Positions 29,046 to 39,202 of a DNA stretch of 44,756 bases are shown piece by piece. The position numbers were made by a program, and so were the translations under genes. The DNA is from Rhodospirillales bacterium (GTDB taxonomy: Bacteria; Pseudomonadota; Alphaproteobacteria; ATCC43930; CGMCC-115725), in assembly GCA_028291405.1 (NCBI GenBank), contig JAQGID010000161.1, forward strand, positions 1-44,756, given 5' to 3'. The notes beneath the pieces are model-generated. The model was not told the DNA's origin and did not search any database. It saw only the letters and a program-made list of their open reading frames with translations. Every line of letters begins with the position of its first letter. Position 1 is the stretch's first letter.

Positions 29046-31364
29046 GTGGGGTTTTCGATCGCAAGGCTGGTACGCCGGCTTGTTCTGGCGGCGGCCGTCG
29101 TTGTGCCGGGATGGTGCCTGCCGGTTTTCGCGCAGGTCGAGGGCGGCGGCATTGTCCGCGAAGTCCGTATCGAGGGGACTCAGCGAATCGAGCCGGAGAC
29201 GGTACGATCCTATCTGCTCGAGCAGCCCGGCGACCCTTTCGACCCCGACCGGCTCGACGCCTCGCTGAAGGCATTATTCGCGACCGGGTACTTCGCGGAC
29301 GTCAATCTGCGCCGCGAGGGCGATACGCTAATCGTCAAGGTCGTCGAAAATCCGATCATCAATCGGATCGCCTTTGAAGGTAACAAGAAGTTCGACGACA
29401 AGGCGCTGAACGACGAGATGCAGCTGCGGCCGCGCGTCGTCTACACGCGCGCCAAGGTCCAGGCGGACGTCAAGCGGATCGTCGAGCTCTACCGCCGCAG
29501 CGGACGCTTCGCGGCGACCGTCGAGCCCAAGGTCATTCCGCTCGATCAGAACCGGGTCGATCTCGTCTACGAGATCAACGAGGGCGCCCTGACCGAGATC
29601 TCGAGCATCAATTTCGTCGGGGCCCACCAATTCACCGCGGCCCAGCTGCAAGATGTGATCTCGACCAAGGAGAGCCGCTGGTACCGTCTGCTCAGCACCA
29701 GCGATACCTACGATCCCGACCGCATCACTTATGACCGCGAGCTGCTGCGGAAATTCTATCTCAGCCAGGGCTATGCCGATTTCCGGGTGATCTCGGCGGT
29801 CGCCGAGCTCAACCAGCAACGCGACGGCTTCTACATCACCTTCACCATCGATGAGGGCGATCGTTATCGCTTCGGCAAGGTCGACATCGACAGCCAGATG
29901 AAGGATGTCGCTGGCAGCGAGTTGACGCCGCTTATCACGACGGCGCAAGGCGACTGGTACGACGCCGACGCGGTCGAGAAGACCGTCAATGCGCTCACCG
30001 ACGCGCTCGGTACCAAGGGATTCGCCTTCGTCGACATCCGGCCGCGCGCGACGCGCAACCGAGACAACCATACGATCGACGTCACCTACGTCATCCAGGA
30101 GGGCCCACGGGTCTTCGTCGAGCGCATCGACATTGTCGGCAACTTGCGGACGCTCGACAAGGTCGTGCGGCGCGAGTTCCGTCTGGCCGAGGGCGACGCC
30201 TTCAATACCGCGAAGCTGCGGCGTTCCGAGGAGCGGATCAAGAACCTCAATTTCTTCAAGAAGGTCGAAGTCACCAACGCGCCCGGCAGCGCGCCTGATC
30301 GGACGGTCATTACCGCCCAGGTCGAGGAGCAGTCGACCGGTGAGCTGTCGCTCGGCGGCGGCTTCTCGACCACCGACGGGCCGATCGGAAACGTTTCGGT
30401 CAGCGAGCACAATCTCCTCGGGCGCGGTCAGGATCTGCGCGTCGGACTGACGCTCTCCGGCCGTGCCCAGCAGGTCGACCTCAGCTTTACCGAGCCCTAT
30501 TTCATGGGCCACAACATCGCTGCCGGTTTCGATCTCTACCAGATCGACCAGTCGAATCAGCTCAACGCGACCTACGACCAGTTCACCCTCGGCATGGCGC
30601 TGCGGGCCGGCTACCAGGTTAGCGAATATCTGCGGAACACCTGGCGTTATACGTTGCGGACGGACAGCATCCAGAACATCCAGACCGGTGCTTCGCTGTT
30701 CATCATCGACGCCGCGGGGAGCCGCCTGACGTCGTCGATCGGCCAGGTGCTGTCCTATGATCGGCGGGACAATATCCAGGATCCGTCGCGCGGCTACCTC
30801 CTGTCTCTCGGCACCGATCTCGCCGGCTTCGGAGGCGACGTGCGGTATATTCGCACCAAGGCGAACGCCGGCTGGTTCTATACGGTCGCGCCGAAATATG
30901 TCGTTAGCCTGACCGGCGAGGCCGGCCAGATCGCCGGCTTGGGCCAGCCGGTCAATATCCAGGACCGCTGGTTCGTCGGCGGCGACAATCTGCACGGTTT
31001 TGCGACGGCCGGTATCGGCCCGCGGGACAACACGACCGGCGATGCCCTCGGCGGAAATCTCTACTACGTCGGCTCGGCGTCTCTGGGCTTCCCGCTTGGC
31101 CTGCCGCAAGAGTTTGGCGTCTCGGGACGCGTCTTCACCGATATCGGCGATTTGTGGTCGTTCGATCTGCTGCCGAACGATATCGCGAACGGTCGGACGA
31201 AGGCGTCTGCGCAGGACATCAACTCGGTGCGCATGTCCGCCGGTGCCGGCGTCGCGTGGAAATCTCCCTTCGGTCCGATTCGTCTCGATCTGGCGGTGCC
31301 GGTGTTAAGGCAGCCCTTCGATAAATCGGAATTCTTCCGTATCAGTTTTGGCACGAGGTTCTAG
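29046..31364 (+). CDS. bamA: Outer membrane protein assembly factor BamA
   Basis: A 772-residue outer-membrane insertase. The GTG start at 29046 opens a signal peptide (VRRLVLAAAVVVPGWCLPVFAQ), followed by five POTRA repeats in the periplasm (first VREVRIEGTQRIEPETVRSY) and a 16-strand barrel that ends in FRISFGTRF, with the terminal aromatic signal of barrel proteins. The length is typical of alphaproteobacteria. The skp-like gene begins at the next base after the stop. Confidence 0.97.
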   Translation: MGFSIARLVRRLVLAAAVVVPGWCLPVFAQVEGGGIVREVRIEGTQRIEPETVRSYLLEQPGDPFDPDRLDASLKALFATGYFADVNLRREGDTLIVKVVENPIINRIAFEGNKKFDDKALNDEMQLRPRVVYTRAKVQADVKRIVELYRRSGRFAATVEPKVIPLDQNRVDLVYEINEGALTEISSINFVGAHQFTAAQLQDVISTKESRWYRLLSTSDTYDPDRITYDRELLRKFYLSQGYADFRVISAVAELNQQRDGFYITFTIDEGDRYRFGKVDIDSQMKDVAGSELTPLITTAQGDWYDADAVEKTVNALTDALGTKGFAFVDIRPRATRNRDNHTIDVTYVIQEGPRVFVERIDIVGNLRTLDKVVRREFRLAEGDAFNTAKLRRSEERIKNLNFFKKVEVTNAPGSAPDRTVITAQVEEQSTGELSLGGGFSTTDGPIGNVSVSEHNLLGRGQDLRVGLTLSGRAQQVDLSFTEPYFMGHNIAAGFDLYQIDQSNQLNATYDQFTLGMALRAGYQVSEYLRNTWRYTLRTDSIQNIQTGASLFIIDAAGSRLTSSIGQVLSYDRRDNIQDPSRGYLLSLGTDLAGFGGDVRYIRTKANAGWFYTVAPKYVVSLTGEAGQIAGLGQPVNIQDRWFVGGDNLHGFATAGIGPRDNTTGDALGGNLYYVGSASLGFPLGLPQEFGVSGRVFTDIGDLWSFDLLPNDIANGRTKASAQDINSVRMSAGAGVAWKSPFGPIRLDLAVPVLRQPFDKSEFFRISFGTRF

Positions 31365-32036
31365 ATGTTGACGAAATTTGGCGGGCTCGCCGGGATGCTG
31401 GCGCTTGCGGTCATGACTGCCGCTCCGGCCTCCTATGCTGCGGACGCTCCGGCTACCCCGCCCGCCGCGGCGGTGCAGGCGCCGCCGGCTCCGACCCTCA
31501 TCGTTCTTGACTTCGAGCGCATCCTGCAGGATTCGAAGGCCGGGAAGTCGCTCGCTCAACAGCTGCAGCAGCGCGCCGCGACGTTCCAGAAGAGTTTCCA
31601 GCAGCTGGAGGCGGAACTCAATACGGATCAGCAGACGCTTGCCCGTCAGCAGTCCATTCTGGCGCAGGACGCCTTCTCCGCGAAGGTGCGCGATCTGCAG
31701 CGCCGCGCCGACGAGGTGCATGAGAAGGAGGCGCAGGCCAATGCCGCCCTGAACCAGGGACGCAACGACGGCATCTTGCAAATTCAGCAGAAGATCAAGC
31801 CGATCCTCGACGACATCATGAAGGAGCGCGGCGCCAACGTCGTCCTCACCCGCAGTGCTGTGATGGTGATCGCCGACGATCGTTTCGACGTGACCGAAGA
31901 GGCGCTCAAGCGGCTTGACGAAAGGCTGCCGATCCTGAACGTCAACGTCGCCGAACCCGCGGCGTCGTCTGCAGCCGCGCCGAAGTCGGCCGCCCCGGCG
32001 CCGGCTCCCGCCGCGGCCCCCGCGAAGAAGAAATAG
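31365..32036 (+). CDS. OmpH/Skp-family periplasmic chaperone
   Basis: A 223-residue exported protein. The signal peptide (MLALAVMTAAPASYA) is followed by an Ala/Pro linker, then VLDFERILQDSKAGKSLAQQ and a long coiled-coil rich in Gln, Arg and Glu, the tentacle region of Skp. The tail is a low-complexity Ala/Pro/Lys stretch ending AKKK. The ATG directly abuts the bamA stop, so it is coupled to bamA. Skp holds unfolded outer-membrane proteins for BamA. Sequence conservation in this family is low, but position and structure agree. Confidence 0.88.
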   Translation: MLTKFGGLAGMLALAVMTAAPASYAADAPATPPAAAVQAPPAPTLIVLDFERILQDSKAGKSLAQQLQQRAATFQKSFQQLEAELNTDQQTLARQQSILAQDAFSAKVRDLQRRADEVHEKEAQANAALNQGRNDGILQIQQKIKPILDDIMKERGANVVLTRSAVMVIADDRFDVTEEALKRLDERLPILNVNVAEPAASSAAAPKSAAPAPAPAAAPAKKK

Positions 32037-32218
32037 CCGGTCGTCGAAAGGCGCCCGCGCTCGGTGCGGCCGACATGGCGCGATGATTGATAATCCGCCT
32101 CAGATCGGGCACAACGTCGTGACGCGGCATGGCGCCGCGTGTGGCCCTGCCGTATCGCGAAGGAAATCCGGCCGGGTCGCGGCGATGCGACGCCCTGCGG
32201 GCAAGAGGGAAGATTAGG

Positions 32219-32686
32219 ATGGACACGGCCGGCCAAGAGGGCCGAGTACCCGATCTCGACATCCTGCGGATTCAGGAGATGATCCCGCATCGCTACCCGT
32301 TCCTCATGATCGATCGGGTGGTCGAGATCATTCCGAACGAGAGCGCCGTCGGAATCAAGAATGTCTCGATCAACGAGCCGCATTTTGCCGGGCATTTTCC
32401 GCAGCGGCCCGTCATGCCCGGCGTCCTGATTATAGAGGCGATGGCGCAGACCGCCGCCGTCCTGGTGGTGCAGACCCTCGGCCCGCAGGCCGAGGGCAAG
32501 CTCGTGTATTTCATGAGCGTCGATGATGCGCGCTTTCGCCGCCCCGTCGTACCGGGCGACACCTTGCACGTCCACGTCGCGAAGCAGCGCAATCGCGGCA
32601 GCGTCTGGAAATTCGTCGGCCAGGCCAAGGTCGAAGGCAAATTGGTAGCCGAGGCGACCTATTCCGCGATGTTGATGGACGCGTGA
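32219..32686 (+). CDS. fabZ: 3-hydroxyacyl-ACP dehydratase FabZ
   Basis: A 155-residue hot-dog-fold dehydratase of fatty acid synthesis. Catalytic His55 and Glu73 are in [10 protein letters not shown] and [10 protein letters not shown], and [13 protein letters not shown] is the usual opening. ATG 32219 follows AAGAGGGAAGATTAGG. The frame is open upstream to 32129 without family similarity. It follows skp after 182 bases that hold no gene, and lpxD, which normally lies here, is missing. The next gene is lpxA after 13 bases. Confidence 0.97.
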   Translation: MDTAGQEGRVPDLDILRIQEMIPHRYPFLMIDRVVEIIPNESAVGIKNVSINEPHFAGHFPQRPVMPGVLIIEAMAQTAAVLVVQTLGPQAEGKLVYFMSVDDARFRRPVVPGDTLHVHVAKQRNRGSVWKFVGQAKVEGKLVAEATYSAMLMDA

Positions 32687-32699
32687 GGCCAATCTCCGA

Positions 32700-33497
32700 A
32701 TGACGCAAATCCATCCGACGGCGATCGTAGAGCCGGGTGCCGCGCTGGCGGAGACGGTGAAGATCGGGCCGTTCTGCATCGTCGGCGGCGATGTCGAGCT
32801 CGGCGACGGCGTCGTGCTCCATTCGCATGTCGTCGTCACCGGCAGGACCCGCATCGGCGCCAACACCAGCGTCTTCCCCTTCGCCTCGATCGGGCATGCG
32901 CCGCAGGACCTGAAATACGCCGGGGAGGAATCGCGGCTCGAGATCGGCCACGACAACGTTATCCGCGAGCAGGTCACGATGAACCCCGGGACGCGCGGCG
33001 GCGGCATGCTGACGCGCGTTGGCAACCATTGTCTCTTCATGGTCGGCGTGCACGTCGCGCACGACTGCGTGATCGGCGACCACGTCATCATGGCGAACAA
33101 CGCGACGCTCGGCGGCCATGTCGTGGTCTCCGACAACGCCGTGCTCGGTGGGCTCTCGGCGGTGCATCAGTTCGTCCGCATCGGCCAGCACGCGATGATC
33201 GGCGGCATGTCCGGGGTCGAGCGCGACGTCATCCCGTTCGGCTCGGTGATGGGTGATCGCGCCCGCCTCTCCGGGATCAATCTCATCGGGATGCAGCGCC
33301 GCGGCTTCTCGCGCGACGAGATCCAGTCGCTGCGCTCCGCCTTCCAGCTCCTCTTTGCCGACGCCGGGACGCTGAGCGAGCGGGTCGCCGAGATCGCCGA
33401 GAAATTCGGCGACGTCGCGCCGGTCCGCGACATCGTCGACTTCATCCGCGCCGATTCCAGCCGGGCGATCTGCCAGCCCAAAGGAAATGGCGGGTAA
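32700..33497 (+). CDS. lpxA: UDP-N-acetylglucosamine acyltransferase
   Basis: A 265-residue enzyme that starts lipid A synthesis by adding a 3-hydroxyacyl chain to UDP-GlcNAc. The left-handed beta-helix of hexapeptide repeats (IHPTAIVEPGAALAETVKIG and on) leads to VAHDCVIGDHV with the catalytic His121, then NNATLGGHV and a C-terminal helical domain. It acts in the cytosol. Its last 11 bases overlap the lpxI start. Confidence 0.97.
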   Translation: MTQIHPTAIVEPGAALAETVKIGPFCIVGGDVELGDGVVLHSHVVVTGRTRIGANTSVFPFASIGHAPQDLKYAGEESRLEIGHDNVIREQVTMNPGTRGGGMLTRVGNHCLFMVGVHVAHDCVIGDHVIMANNATLGGHVVVSDNAVLGGLSAVHQFVRIGQHAMIGGMSGVERDVIPFGSVMGDRARLSGINLIGMQRRGFSRDEIQSLRSAFQLLFADAGTLSERVAEIAEKFGDVAPVRDIVDFIRADSSRAICQPKGNGG

Positions 33498-34329
33498 GCT
33501 CGGGATCCTCGCCGGCGGGGGCGAGCTGCCGCGCCGGATCATCGCCGCTTGCCGCGCCGCCGACCGGCCGTTCTTCGTCCTCGCTTTCAAGGACGAGGCA
33601 GATCCCGCGATCCTCGTCGACGCGCCGCATGCGGTGATCCGCATGGGCGCCGCCGGCGAGGGCTTCCGCATCCTGCACGAGGCCGGCGTCGAGGAGATCG
33701 TCTTCGCCGGCGGCGTCCGTCGCCCCACCGTCGCTTCGTTGCGACCGGATTGGCGCACCGCCAAGTTCTTTGCCCGCATCGGCTACCGCGCGCTCGGCGA
33801 CAATGGCCTGCTGTCGGCGGTGATCAAGGAACTCGAGGACGAAGGCTTCCGCGTCGTCGGCGCCGACGCGATCCTCGGCGGCGATCTCGCGCCGCGCGGC
33901 GTCTTTGGGCGCATCGCACCGGACGAGCAGGCGAACGCCGATATTGCCTATGGCGTCAAAGTGGCGCGCGCCATCGGCAGCCTCGACATCGGCCAGGCGG
34001 TCGTCGTGCAGCAGGGGATGGTGATCGGCGTCGAGGCGATCGAGGGGACGGACGCGCTGCTGCAGCGTTGCGCCGGCCTGCGTCGCGAGGGGCTCGGCGG
34101 CATCCTGATAAAGATCGCCAAGCCGGGGCAGGAGCGGCGCGCCGATCTGCCGACGATCGGCGTGCGGACAGTCGAGGGGGCCCTCGCCGCCGGGTTGCGC
34201 GGCATCGCCGTCGAGGCCAACGCTACGATCGTCATCGATCGCCGCGGCGTCGCCGCCGCGGCCGATGCCGCCGGTCTCTTCGTCGTCGGCCTGACGACCG
34301 GCGAGGTCCAGGTCGGGCGGAATGGCTGA
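33487..34329 (+). CDS. lpxI: UDP-2,3-diacylglucosamine diphosphatase LpxI
   Basis: A 280-residue protein of the LpxI (DUF1009) family, which hydrolyses UDP-2,3-diacylglucosamine to lipid X and replaces LpxH in most alphaproteobacteria. LGILAGGGELPRRII opens the N-terminal domain. The catalytic domain contains DNGLLSAVIKELEDEGF, VVVQQGMVIGVEAIEGTD and LIKIAKPGQERRADLPTIG. ATG 33487 follows AAAGGA and overlaps lpxA by 11 bases. It overlaps lpxB by 8 bases, so the three genes are coupled. Confidence 0.96.
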   Translation: MAGKLGILAGGGELPRRIIAACRAADRPFFVLAFKDEADPAILVDAPHAVIRMGAAGEGFRILHEAGVEEIVFAGGVRRPTVASLRPDWRTAKFFARIGYRALGDNGLLSAVIKELEDEGFRVVGADAILGGDLAPRGVFGRIAPDEQANADIAYGVKVARAIGSLDIGQAVVVQQGMVIGVEAIEGTDALLQRCAGLRREGLGGILIKIAKPGQERRADLPTIGVRTVEGALAAGLRGIAVEANATIVIDRRGVAAAADAAGLFVVGLTTGEVQVGRNG

Positions 34330-35527
34330 GGCAGCGCCCGACGGAATGCTGATCTTCGTCATTGCCGGCGAGCCCTCGGGCGATGTGCTCGGCGGCGCCT
34401 TGATGGCGGCGCTGTCGCGGCGCAGCGGCGGCGCCATCCGGTTCGCCGGGATCGGCGGCCCGCGCATGGCGGAGCAGGGGTTGCGCTCGCTGATGCCGCT
34501 TCACGAGCTCGCGATCATGGGGATGGTCGAGGTCCTGCCGCGGGCGCGACGGCTGCTCCGCCGGATCCGGGAAACCGCCGACGCGATCGTCGCAATGCAG
34601 CCGGCCGCGGTGGTCACGATCGACAGCTCGGGCTTCACCTGGCGCGTCGCGAAACGCTTGCGCGAGCGAGGCGTCACGATGCCGCTGATCCATTACGTCG
34701 CGCCCATGGTCTGGGTGTGGCGGCCGGAGAACGCCGCCAAGATTGCCGCGCTTTACGATCATCTGATGACGCTGCTGCCCTTCGAGCCGCCGTATTTTAC
34801 CGCCGTCGGCCTCGCCTGTACCCATGTCGGCCATCCGATCATCGAAAGTGCCGCCGGCTCCGGCGACGGAGTCGGTTTCCGCGCGCGTCACGGCATCGCG
34901 CCGGACGCGCGCCTCCTGTGCCTGCTGCCCGGCAGCCGCCGCGGCGAGGTCAAGCACCTCGTGCCGGTGTTTCGCGCCACGGTCGAACGGTTGCGGCGCA
35001 GCCTCGGCGAGTTTCGCGTCGTCGTGCCGACGCTCGATCTTGTCGCGCCCATGATTGGACGCGCCATGCACGACTGGCCAGTGCCGCTCACCATTGTTGG
35101 CGGCGATGCGAAATACGATGCTTTCGCGGCGAGCGATGTCGCGCTGGCGGCCTCCGGCACCGTCGCGCTCGAGCTCGCGATGGCGAGCCTGCCGGCGGTC
35201 ATCACCTATCGCACCAACCTGATCACGGCATGGCTCGCGCGGCGCTACGTCAAGGCGCCCTATGCCAATCTTATTAACGTTGTGCTCGACCGCATGCTGG
35301 TGCCGGAATTGCTGCTGGAGGATGCGACGCCCGATCGGCTAAGCTCGGCCGTCGCGCATTTGTTCGACGATGCCGCCGCGCGGGCGGCGCAGGTTGCCGG
35401 CTATCGCGAGGGATTGGCGCGTCTCGGCCAGGGCGGGATGTCGCCGAGCCTGCGCGCCGCCGACCAGGTTCTGGCAGTCATCGCCGCGCGGCGCGACGCC
35501 ACGGTCAAGCAAGGAGACAATCGATGA
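34322..35527 (+). CDS. lpxB: Lipid-A-disaccharide synthase
   Basis: A 401-residue GT19 glycosyltransferase that joins lipid X to UDP-2,3-diacylglucosamine at the inner-membrane surface. [47 protein letters not shown] and the nucleotide-binding [13 protein letters not shown], then [17 protein letters not shown], are diagnostic. It starts 8 bases inside lpxI and ends with an ATGA overlap to the glyoxalase gene. Confidence 0.97.
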   Translation: MAEAAPDGMLIFVIAGEPSGDVLGGALMAALSRRSGGAIRFAGIGGPRMAEQGLRSLMPLHELAIMGMVEVLPRARRLLRRIRETADAIVAMQPAAVVTIDSSGFTWRVAKRLRERGVTMPLIHYVAPMVWVWRPENAAKIAALYDHLMTLLPFEPPYFTAVGLACTHVGHPIIESAAGSGDGVGFRARHGIAPDARLLCLLPGSRRGEVKHLVPVFRATVERLRRSLGEFRVVVPTLDLVAPMIGRAMHDWPVPLTIVGGDAKYDAFAASDVALAASGTVALELAMASLPAVITYRTNLITAWLARRYVKAPYANLINVVLDRMLVPELLLEDATPDRLSSAVAHLFDDAAARAAQVAGYREGLARLGQGGMSPSLRAADQVLAVIAARRDATVKQGDNR

Positions 35528-35964
35528 CGACAGCGACCACTGCGGCGGGCACGACGGGCCAGGCGATCGTCGCCGCGGCGCGTCTGCTCCACACGATGAT
35601 CCGCGTCCGCGACCTCGACAAGTCGATCGACTTCTACACCCGGCTCCTGGGCATGAAGCTGCTGCGCAAGACCGACAACGAGGGCGGCCGCTATTCGCTC
35701 GCCTTCGTCGGCTATGGCGCCGAAAGCGAGCAGGCGGTGATCGAGCTGACCTATAACTGGGATCAGGCCGAGCCCTATGCGCTCGGCACCGGCTTCGGCC
35801 ATCTCGCGATCGGTCTGCCGGATATCTACGCTGCCTGCGAGCGCCTCGCCGCCGAGGGCGTCAAGATTCCCCGTGCGCCGGGCCCGCTGAAATTCGGCAC
35901 GACGGTGATCGCCTTTATCGAGGATCCCGACGGCTATCGCATCGAGCTGATCGAGCGCAGCTAG
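35524..35964 (+). CDS. gloA: Lactoylglutathione lyase (glyoxalase I)
   Basis: A 146-residue vicinal-oxygen-chelate enzyme that isomerises the methylglyoxal-glutathione adduct. Metal ligands are visible as His23 (HTMIRV), Glu74 (VIELTYNW), His93 (FGHLAIGL) and Glu141 (YRIELIE). [19 protein letters not shown] is the family signature. About 20 N-terminal residues are extra compared with E. coli GloA. The ATG overlaps the lpxB stop (ATGA), so it rides on the lipid A transcript. No terminator is obvious before the convergent minus-strand gene. Confidence 0.95.
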   Translation: MTTATTAAGTTGQAIVAAARLLHTMIRVRDLDKSIDFYTRLLGMKLLRKTDNEGGRYSLAFVGYGAESEQAVIELTYNWDQAEPYALGTGFGHLAIGLPDIYAACERLAAEGVKIPRAPGPLKFGTTVIAFIEDPDGYRIELIERS

Positions 35965-35970
35965 CAGGCG

Positions 35971-36186
35971 TCAGCGCAGAAAACCGACCCAGAAGAGCCA
36001 CGCGACGGCGAGAGCCGCCGTCACGGCGAACAAGCCGCGCTGCAGCCGTCGCAGCAGCGGTGCGGCATTGTCGTTCGCCGTCGCCGGCCGGCGAGGATCC
36101 GCGCGCGTGATGAAGGCGCGGATCCCGCGCTCGCCTTGCGGCGAGCGACCGGCCAGGTCGGGGTTGGGCAGGCGTGTGTTAGCCAC
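35971..36186 (-). CDS. Small membrane-anchored protein overlapping the gltA end
   Basis: A 71-residue frame starting at GTG 36186, inside the last codons of gltA (8-base overlap), as in coupled translation. The first 45 residues are polar and rich in Arg, Asn and Pro. The end is one clear membrane helix ([19 protein letters not shown]) followed by Leu-Arg. No family is recognised. The membrane helix and the coupled position argue for a real gene, the short length and GTG start against it. Confidence 0.5.
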   Translation of the reverse strand: MANTRLPNPDLAGRSPQGERGIRAFITRADPRRPATANDNAAPLLRRLQRGLFAVTAALAVAWLFWVGFLR

Positions 36187-37510
36187 GCTTGTCGATCGGG
36201 ACGTAATGCCGCTGCGTGTGGCCGATATAAAGCTGGCGCGGCCGGCCGATCTTCTGCTGCGGATCCTCGATCATCTCGTTCCACTGCGCGACCCAGCCGA
36301 CGGTGCGCGCGATGGCGAAGAGCACGGTGAACATCGAGACCGGAATCCCCATCGCCCGCAGGATGATGCCGGAATAGAAATCGACGTTCGGATAGAGCTT
36401 CTTCTCGATGAAATACTCGTCCTCGAGAGCGATCCGCTCGAGCTCCATCGCGAGGTCGAGCAACGGCTCGTCACGCACGCCGAGCTCGTCGAGCACCTCA
36501 TGGCACGCCTTGCGGAGGACGCGGGCTCGCGGGTCATGGTTGCGATAGACGCGATGGCCGAAACCCATCAGCAGGAAGTTGTCGTTCTTGTCCTTGGCGC
36601 GCGCGATGAACTCGGGAATCCGCGAGCGGTCGCCGATCTCCTGGAGCATCTTGAGGACGGCCTCGTTGGCGCCGCCATGCGCCGGTCCCCACAGCGAGGC
36701 GATGCCGGCCGCGATGCAGGCGAAGGGGTTGGCGCCGGACGAGCCTGCCATGCGCACCGTCGAGGTCGAAGCATTCTGCTCATGATCGGCGTGCAGGATG
36801 AAGATCTTGTCCATCGCATTGGCGAGGATCGGATTGACCTTGTATTCCTCGCAAGGGACCGCGAACATCATGTGCAGGAAGTTCTCGGCATAGCCGAGCG
36901 AGTTCTTCGGATACATGAAGGGCTGGCCGACCGAATACTTGTACGCCATGGCGGCGATCGTCGGCATCTTGGCGATCAGCCGGTATGAGGCGACCATCCG
37001 CTGACGCGGGTCCTGGATGTCGGTCGAGTCGTGATAGAACGCCGAGAGAGCGCCGACGACGCCGCAGAGGACCGCCATCGGATGCGCGTCGCGGCGGAAG
37101 CCGCGGAAGAAGGCGCTGAGCTGCTCGTGCACCATCGTGTGGTGGTTGATGTCCCATTCGAACTGCTTCTTCTCGGCGGCCGTCGGCAGCTCGCCCTTAA
37201 GCAGGAGATAGCTGACCTCGGTGAAGTCGCTGCGTTCGGCGAGCTCCTCGATCGGATAACCGCGGTAGGACAGCTCGCCCTTGTCGCCGTCGATGTAGGT
37301 GATCGCGGACTGGCAGCTGCCCGTCGAGGTGTAGCCGGGGTCGAAGGTGAAATATCCGGTGTCGCCGTAGAGGCGGCGAACGTCGATCACGTCAGGTCCG
37401 ACCGTGCCGGTCAGAACTGGGAATTCCCAGGTCTTCCCCGCGGCGTTGTCGGTCACGGTAACGGTGCGGTTTGTCGAACTGGACTTCGCCGGGGCCATTT
37501 TTCCATCCAT
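36179..37510 (-). CDS. gltA: Citrate synthase
   Basis: A 443-residue type II (hexameric) citrate synthase, the entry step of the TCA cycle. Active-site segments are [27 protein letters not shown] and [14 protein letters not shown], and [19 protein letters not shown] is the usual N-terminal strand region. ATG 37510 has TAGGA upstream, and an internal ATG at 37498 is also possible. It is transcribed on the minus strand after gltX, with its own promoter at 37564-37592. Confidence 0.97.
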   Translation of the reverse strand: MDGKMAPAKSSSTNRTVTVTDNAAGKTWEFPVLTGTVGPDVIDVRRLYGDTGYFTFDPGYTSTGSCQSAITYIDGDKGELSYRGYPIEELAERSDFTEVSYLLLKGELPTAAEKKQFEWDINHHTMVHEQLSAFFRGFRRDAHPMAVLCGVVGALSAFYHDSTDIQDPRQRMVASYRLIAKMPTIAAMAYKYSVGQPFMYPKNSLGYAENFLHMMFAVPCEEYKVNPILANAMDKIFILHADHEQNASTSTVRMAGSSGANPFACIAAGIASLWGPAHGGANEAVLKMLQEIGDRSRIPEFIARAKDKNDNFLLMGFGHRVYRNHDPRARVLRKACHEVLDELGVRDEPLLDLAMELERIALEDEYFIEKKLYPNVDFYSGIILRAMGIPVSMFTVLFAIARTVGWVAQWNEMIEDPQQKIGRPRQLYIGHTQRHYVPIDKRG

Positions 37511-37563
37511 GGGTGTATGTCCTAGGGCTGGCGTTTGCTGCGCTGCAAAAGAAATAGTGTCGG

Positions 37564-37592
37564 AGAATAGGACGGCTCGAATTAATTATCAA
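37564..37592 (-). promoter_or_regulatory. Sigma-70-type promoter for gltA
   Basis: On the minus strand TTGATA (37592-37587), a 17-base spacer and TATTCT (37569-37564) make a good promoter with five and four consensus matches. It lies in the 101-base, locally AT-rich gap between gltX and gltA, about 55 bases from the gltA start. Confidence 0.6.
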
Positions 37593-37611
37593 ACAAAGCC
37601 GTCGAATCCGC

Positions 37612-39015
37612 TCAATTCGCCGCCGCGACGGCGTCGGCCAGCCGCCTGAGGGTTTCGTCGCGTCCGAGCGTCACCATCACGTCGAAAATCGGCGGCGACA
37701 CGGTCGAGCCGCTGAGCGCGGCGCGAAGCGGTTGGGCGGCGGCGCCCAGCTTGAGGCCCTTTGCCTCGGCAAAGCGCCGCACCGTCTCTTCGAGCGCTGG
37801 AGGCGCCCATTCCGATGCGGCGAGCACCCGCGACAGCTCGTCCAGCGTGGTGCGCGAATCGGCGACGAGACGATGCGCCTTCTCGTCGAGAGCGAGCGGC
37901 CGTGGCGCGACGTAGAATCGTGCGCCGTCGGCGAGCTCGGCGAGGGTCTTTGCCCGCGTCTTCAGCCCAGCCATGCCGGCGATGAGCCGATTGTGCGCTG
38001 CGGCATCGAGGGGCCGGCCGATCGCCTGCTCGAGGCGCGGCGCCACCAGCTCGGCAAGTCGCGCGTCGTCGGTCTGGCGGATGTAATGGCCGTTGACGCT
38101 GTCGAGCTTGGTGAAGTCGAAGCGCGCCGGCGCGCGCCCGACGGCGCCGATGTCGAACCATGCCACCGCCTGCTCGGTCGAGATGATCTCATCGTCGCCG
38201 TGACCCCAGCCCAGCCGCAGCAGGTAGTTGCGCAGGGCCTCGGGAAGATAGCCCATATCGCGATAGGCCTCGACGCCGAGGGCCCCGTGCCGCTTCGACA
38301 GCTTGGCGCCGTCGGCGCCGTGGATCAGCGGCACATGGGCGAAGTCCGGGACGTCCCAGTCGAGGGCGCGGTAGATCTGTGCCTGGCGGAACGCGTTGTT
38401 GAGGTGATCGTCGCCTCGGATGACATGGCTGATTGCCATGTCATGATCGTCGACGACGACCGAGAGATTATAGGTCGGCGTCCCGTCGGCACGCAGGATG
38501 ATGAGGTCGTCGAGCTGCGAATTGGCGACGCGCACCTCGCCCTGGACATGATCACGGATCACCGTCTCGCCGCTCTGCGGCGCCTTGAGGCGGATCGTCG
38601 GCGCGACGCCGGGCGGTGCCTCGCTCGGATCGCGGTCGCGCCAGGTCCCGTCATAGCCGACCGAGATGCCGGCGGCGCGCTGGCGCTCGCGCATCGCCGT
38701 CAGCTCCTCCGGCGTGCAATAGCAGCGATAGGCGCGTCCGGCGGCGAGCAGCGCATTCGCCATCTCGGCATGACGCGAGGCCCGCTCGGATTGCAGGACG
38801 ATCTCGCCGTCCCAGTCGAGGCCGAGCCAGGTCAATCCTTCGACGATCGCCGCGATCGCCGCCTCGGTGGAGCGCGCCCGGTCGGTATCCTCGATGCGCA
38901 GCCGCATCGTGCCGCCGTGGTGCCGCGCATAGAGCCAGTTGAACAGCGCCGTGCGGGCGCCGCCGATGTGGAGAAAGCCGGTGGGCGAGGGGGCGAAGCG
39001 GACGACGGGACTCAT
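37612..39015 (-). CDS. gltX: Glutamyl-tRNA synthetase
   Basis: A 467-residue class I synthetase. [18 protein letters not shown] has the HIGH-type motif (16-19), KLSKR (238-242) is the KMSKS-type loop, and RIEDTDRAR follows the first. The C-terminal helical anticodon domain is complete. The start is ATG 39015 (MSPVVRF). A frame 15 codons longer adds residues that do not fit the family. It is divergent from comEC (187 bases). Alphaproteobacteria often have two GltX copies, one charging tRNA-Gln. Which type this is cannot be told here. Confidence 0.96.
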   Translation of the reverse strand: MSPVVRFAPSPTGFLHIGGARTALFNWLYARHHGGTMRLRIEDTDRARSTEAAIAAIVEGLTWLGLDWDGEIVLQSERASRHAEMANALLAAGRAYRCYCTPEELTAMRERQRAAGISVGYDGTWRDRDPSEAPPGVAPTIRLKAPQSGETVIRDHVQGEVRVANSQLDDLIILRADGTPTYNLSVVVDDHDMAISHVIRGDDHLNNAFRQAQIYRALDWDVPDFAHVPLIHGADGAKLSKRHGALGVEAYRDMGYLPEALRNYLLRLGWGHGDDEIISTEQAVAWFDIGAVGRAPARFDFTKLDSVNGHYIRQTDDARLAELVAPRLEQAIGRPLDAAAHNRLIAGMAGLKTRAKTLAELADGARFYVAPRPLALDEKAHRLVADSRTTLDELSRVLAASEWAPPALEETVRRFAEAKGLKLGAAAQPLRAALSGSTVSPPIFDVMVTLGRDETLRRLADAVAAAN

Positions 39016-39202
39016 GGCGGCAACCGGGGCGAGACAAGGGCGGGAGGGGGTGTACCACATCGGCGCCGGGTAGAGAGAGGGCGCAAATTCCTTCCCTCGC
39101 CCGCGAGCAGTCGAGGAGGCTCCCGCCGCGCTGGCGAGCGAGCATCACACGGCACTATAGTGGCTTTCCATGCAACCCCCGCGGCGGCCGCGGAGCTCGG
39201 CG

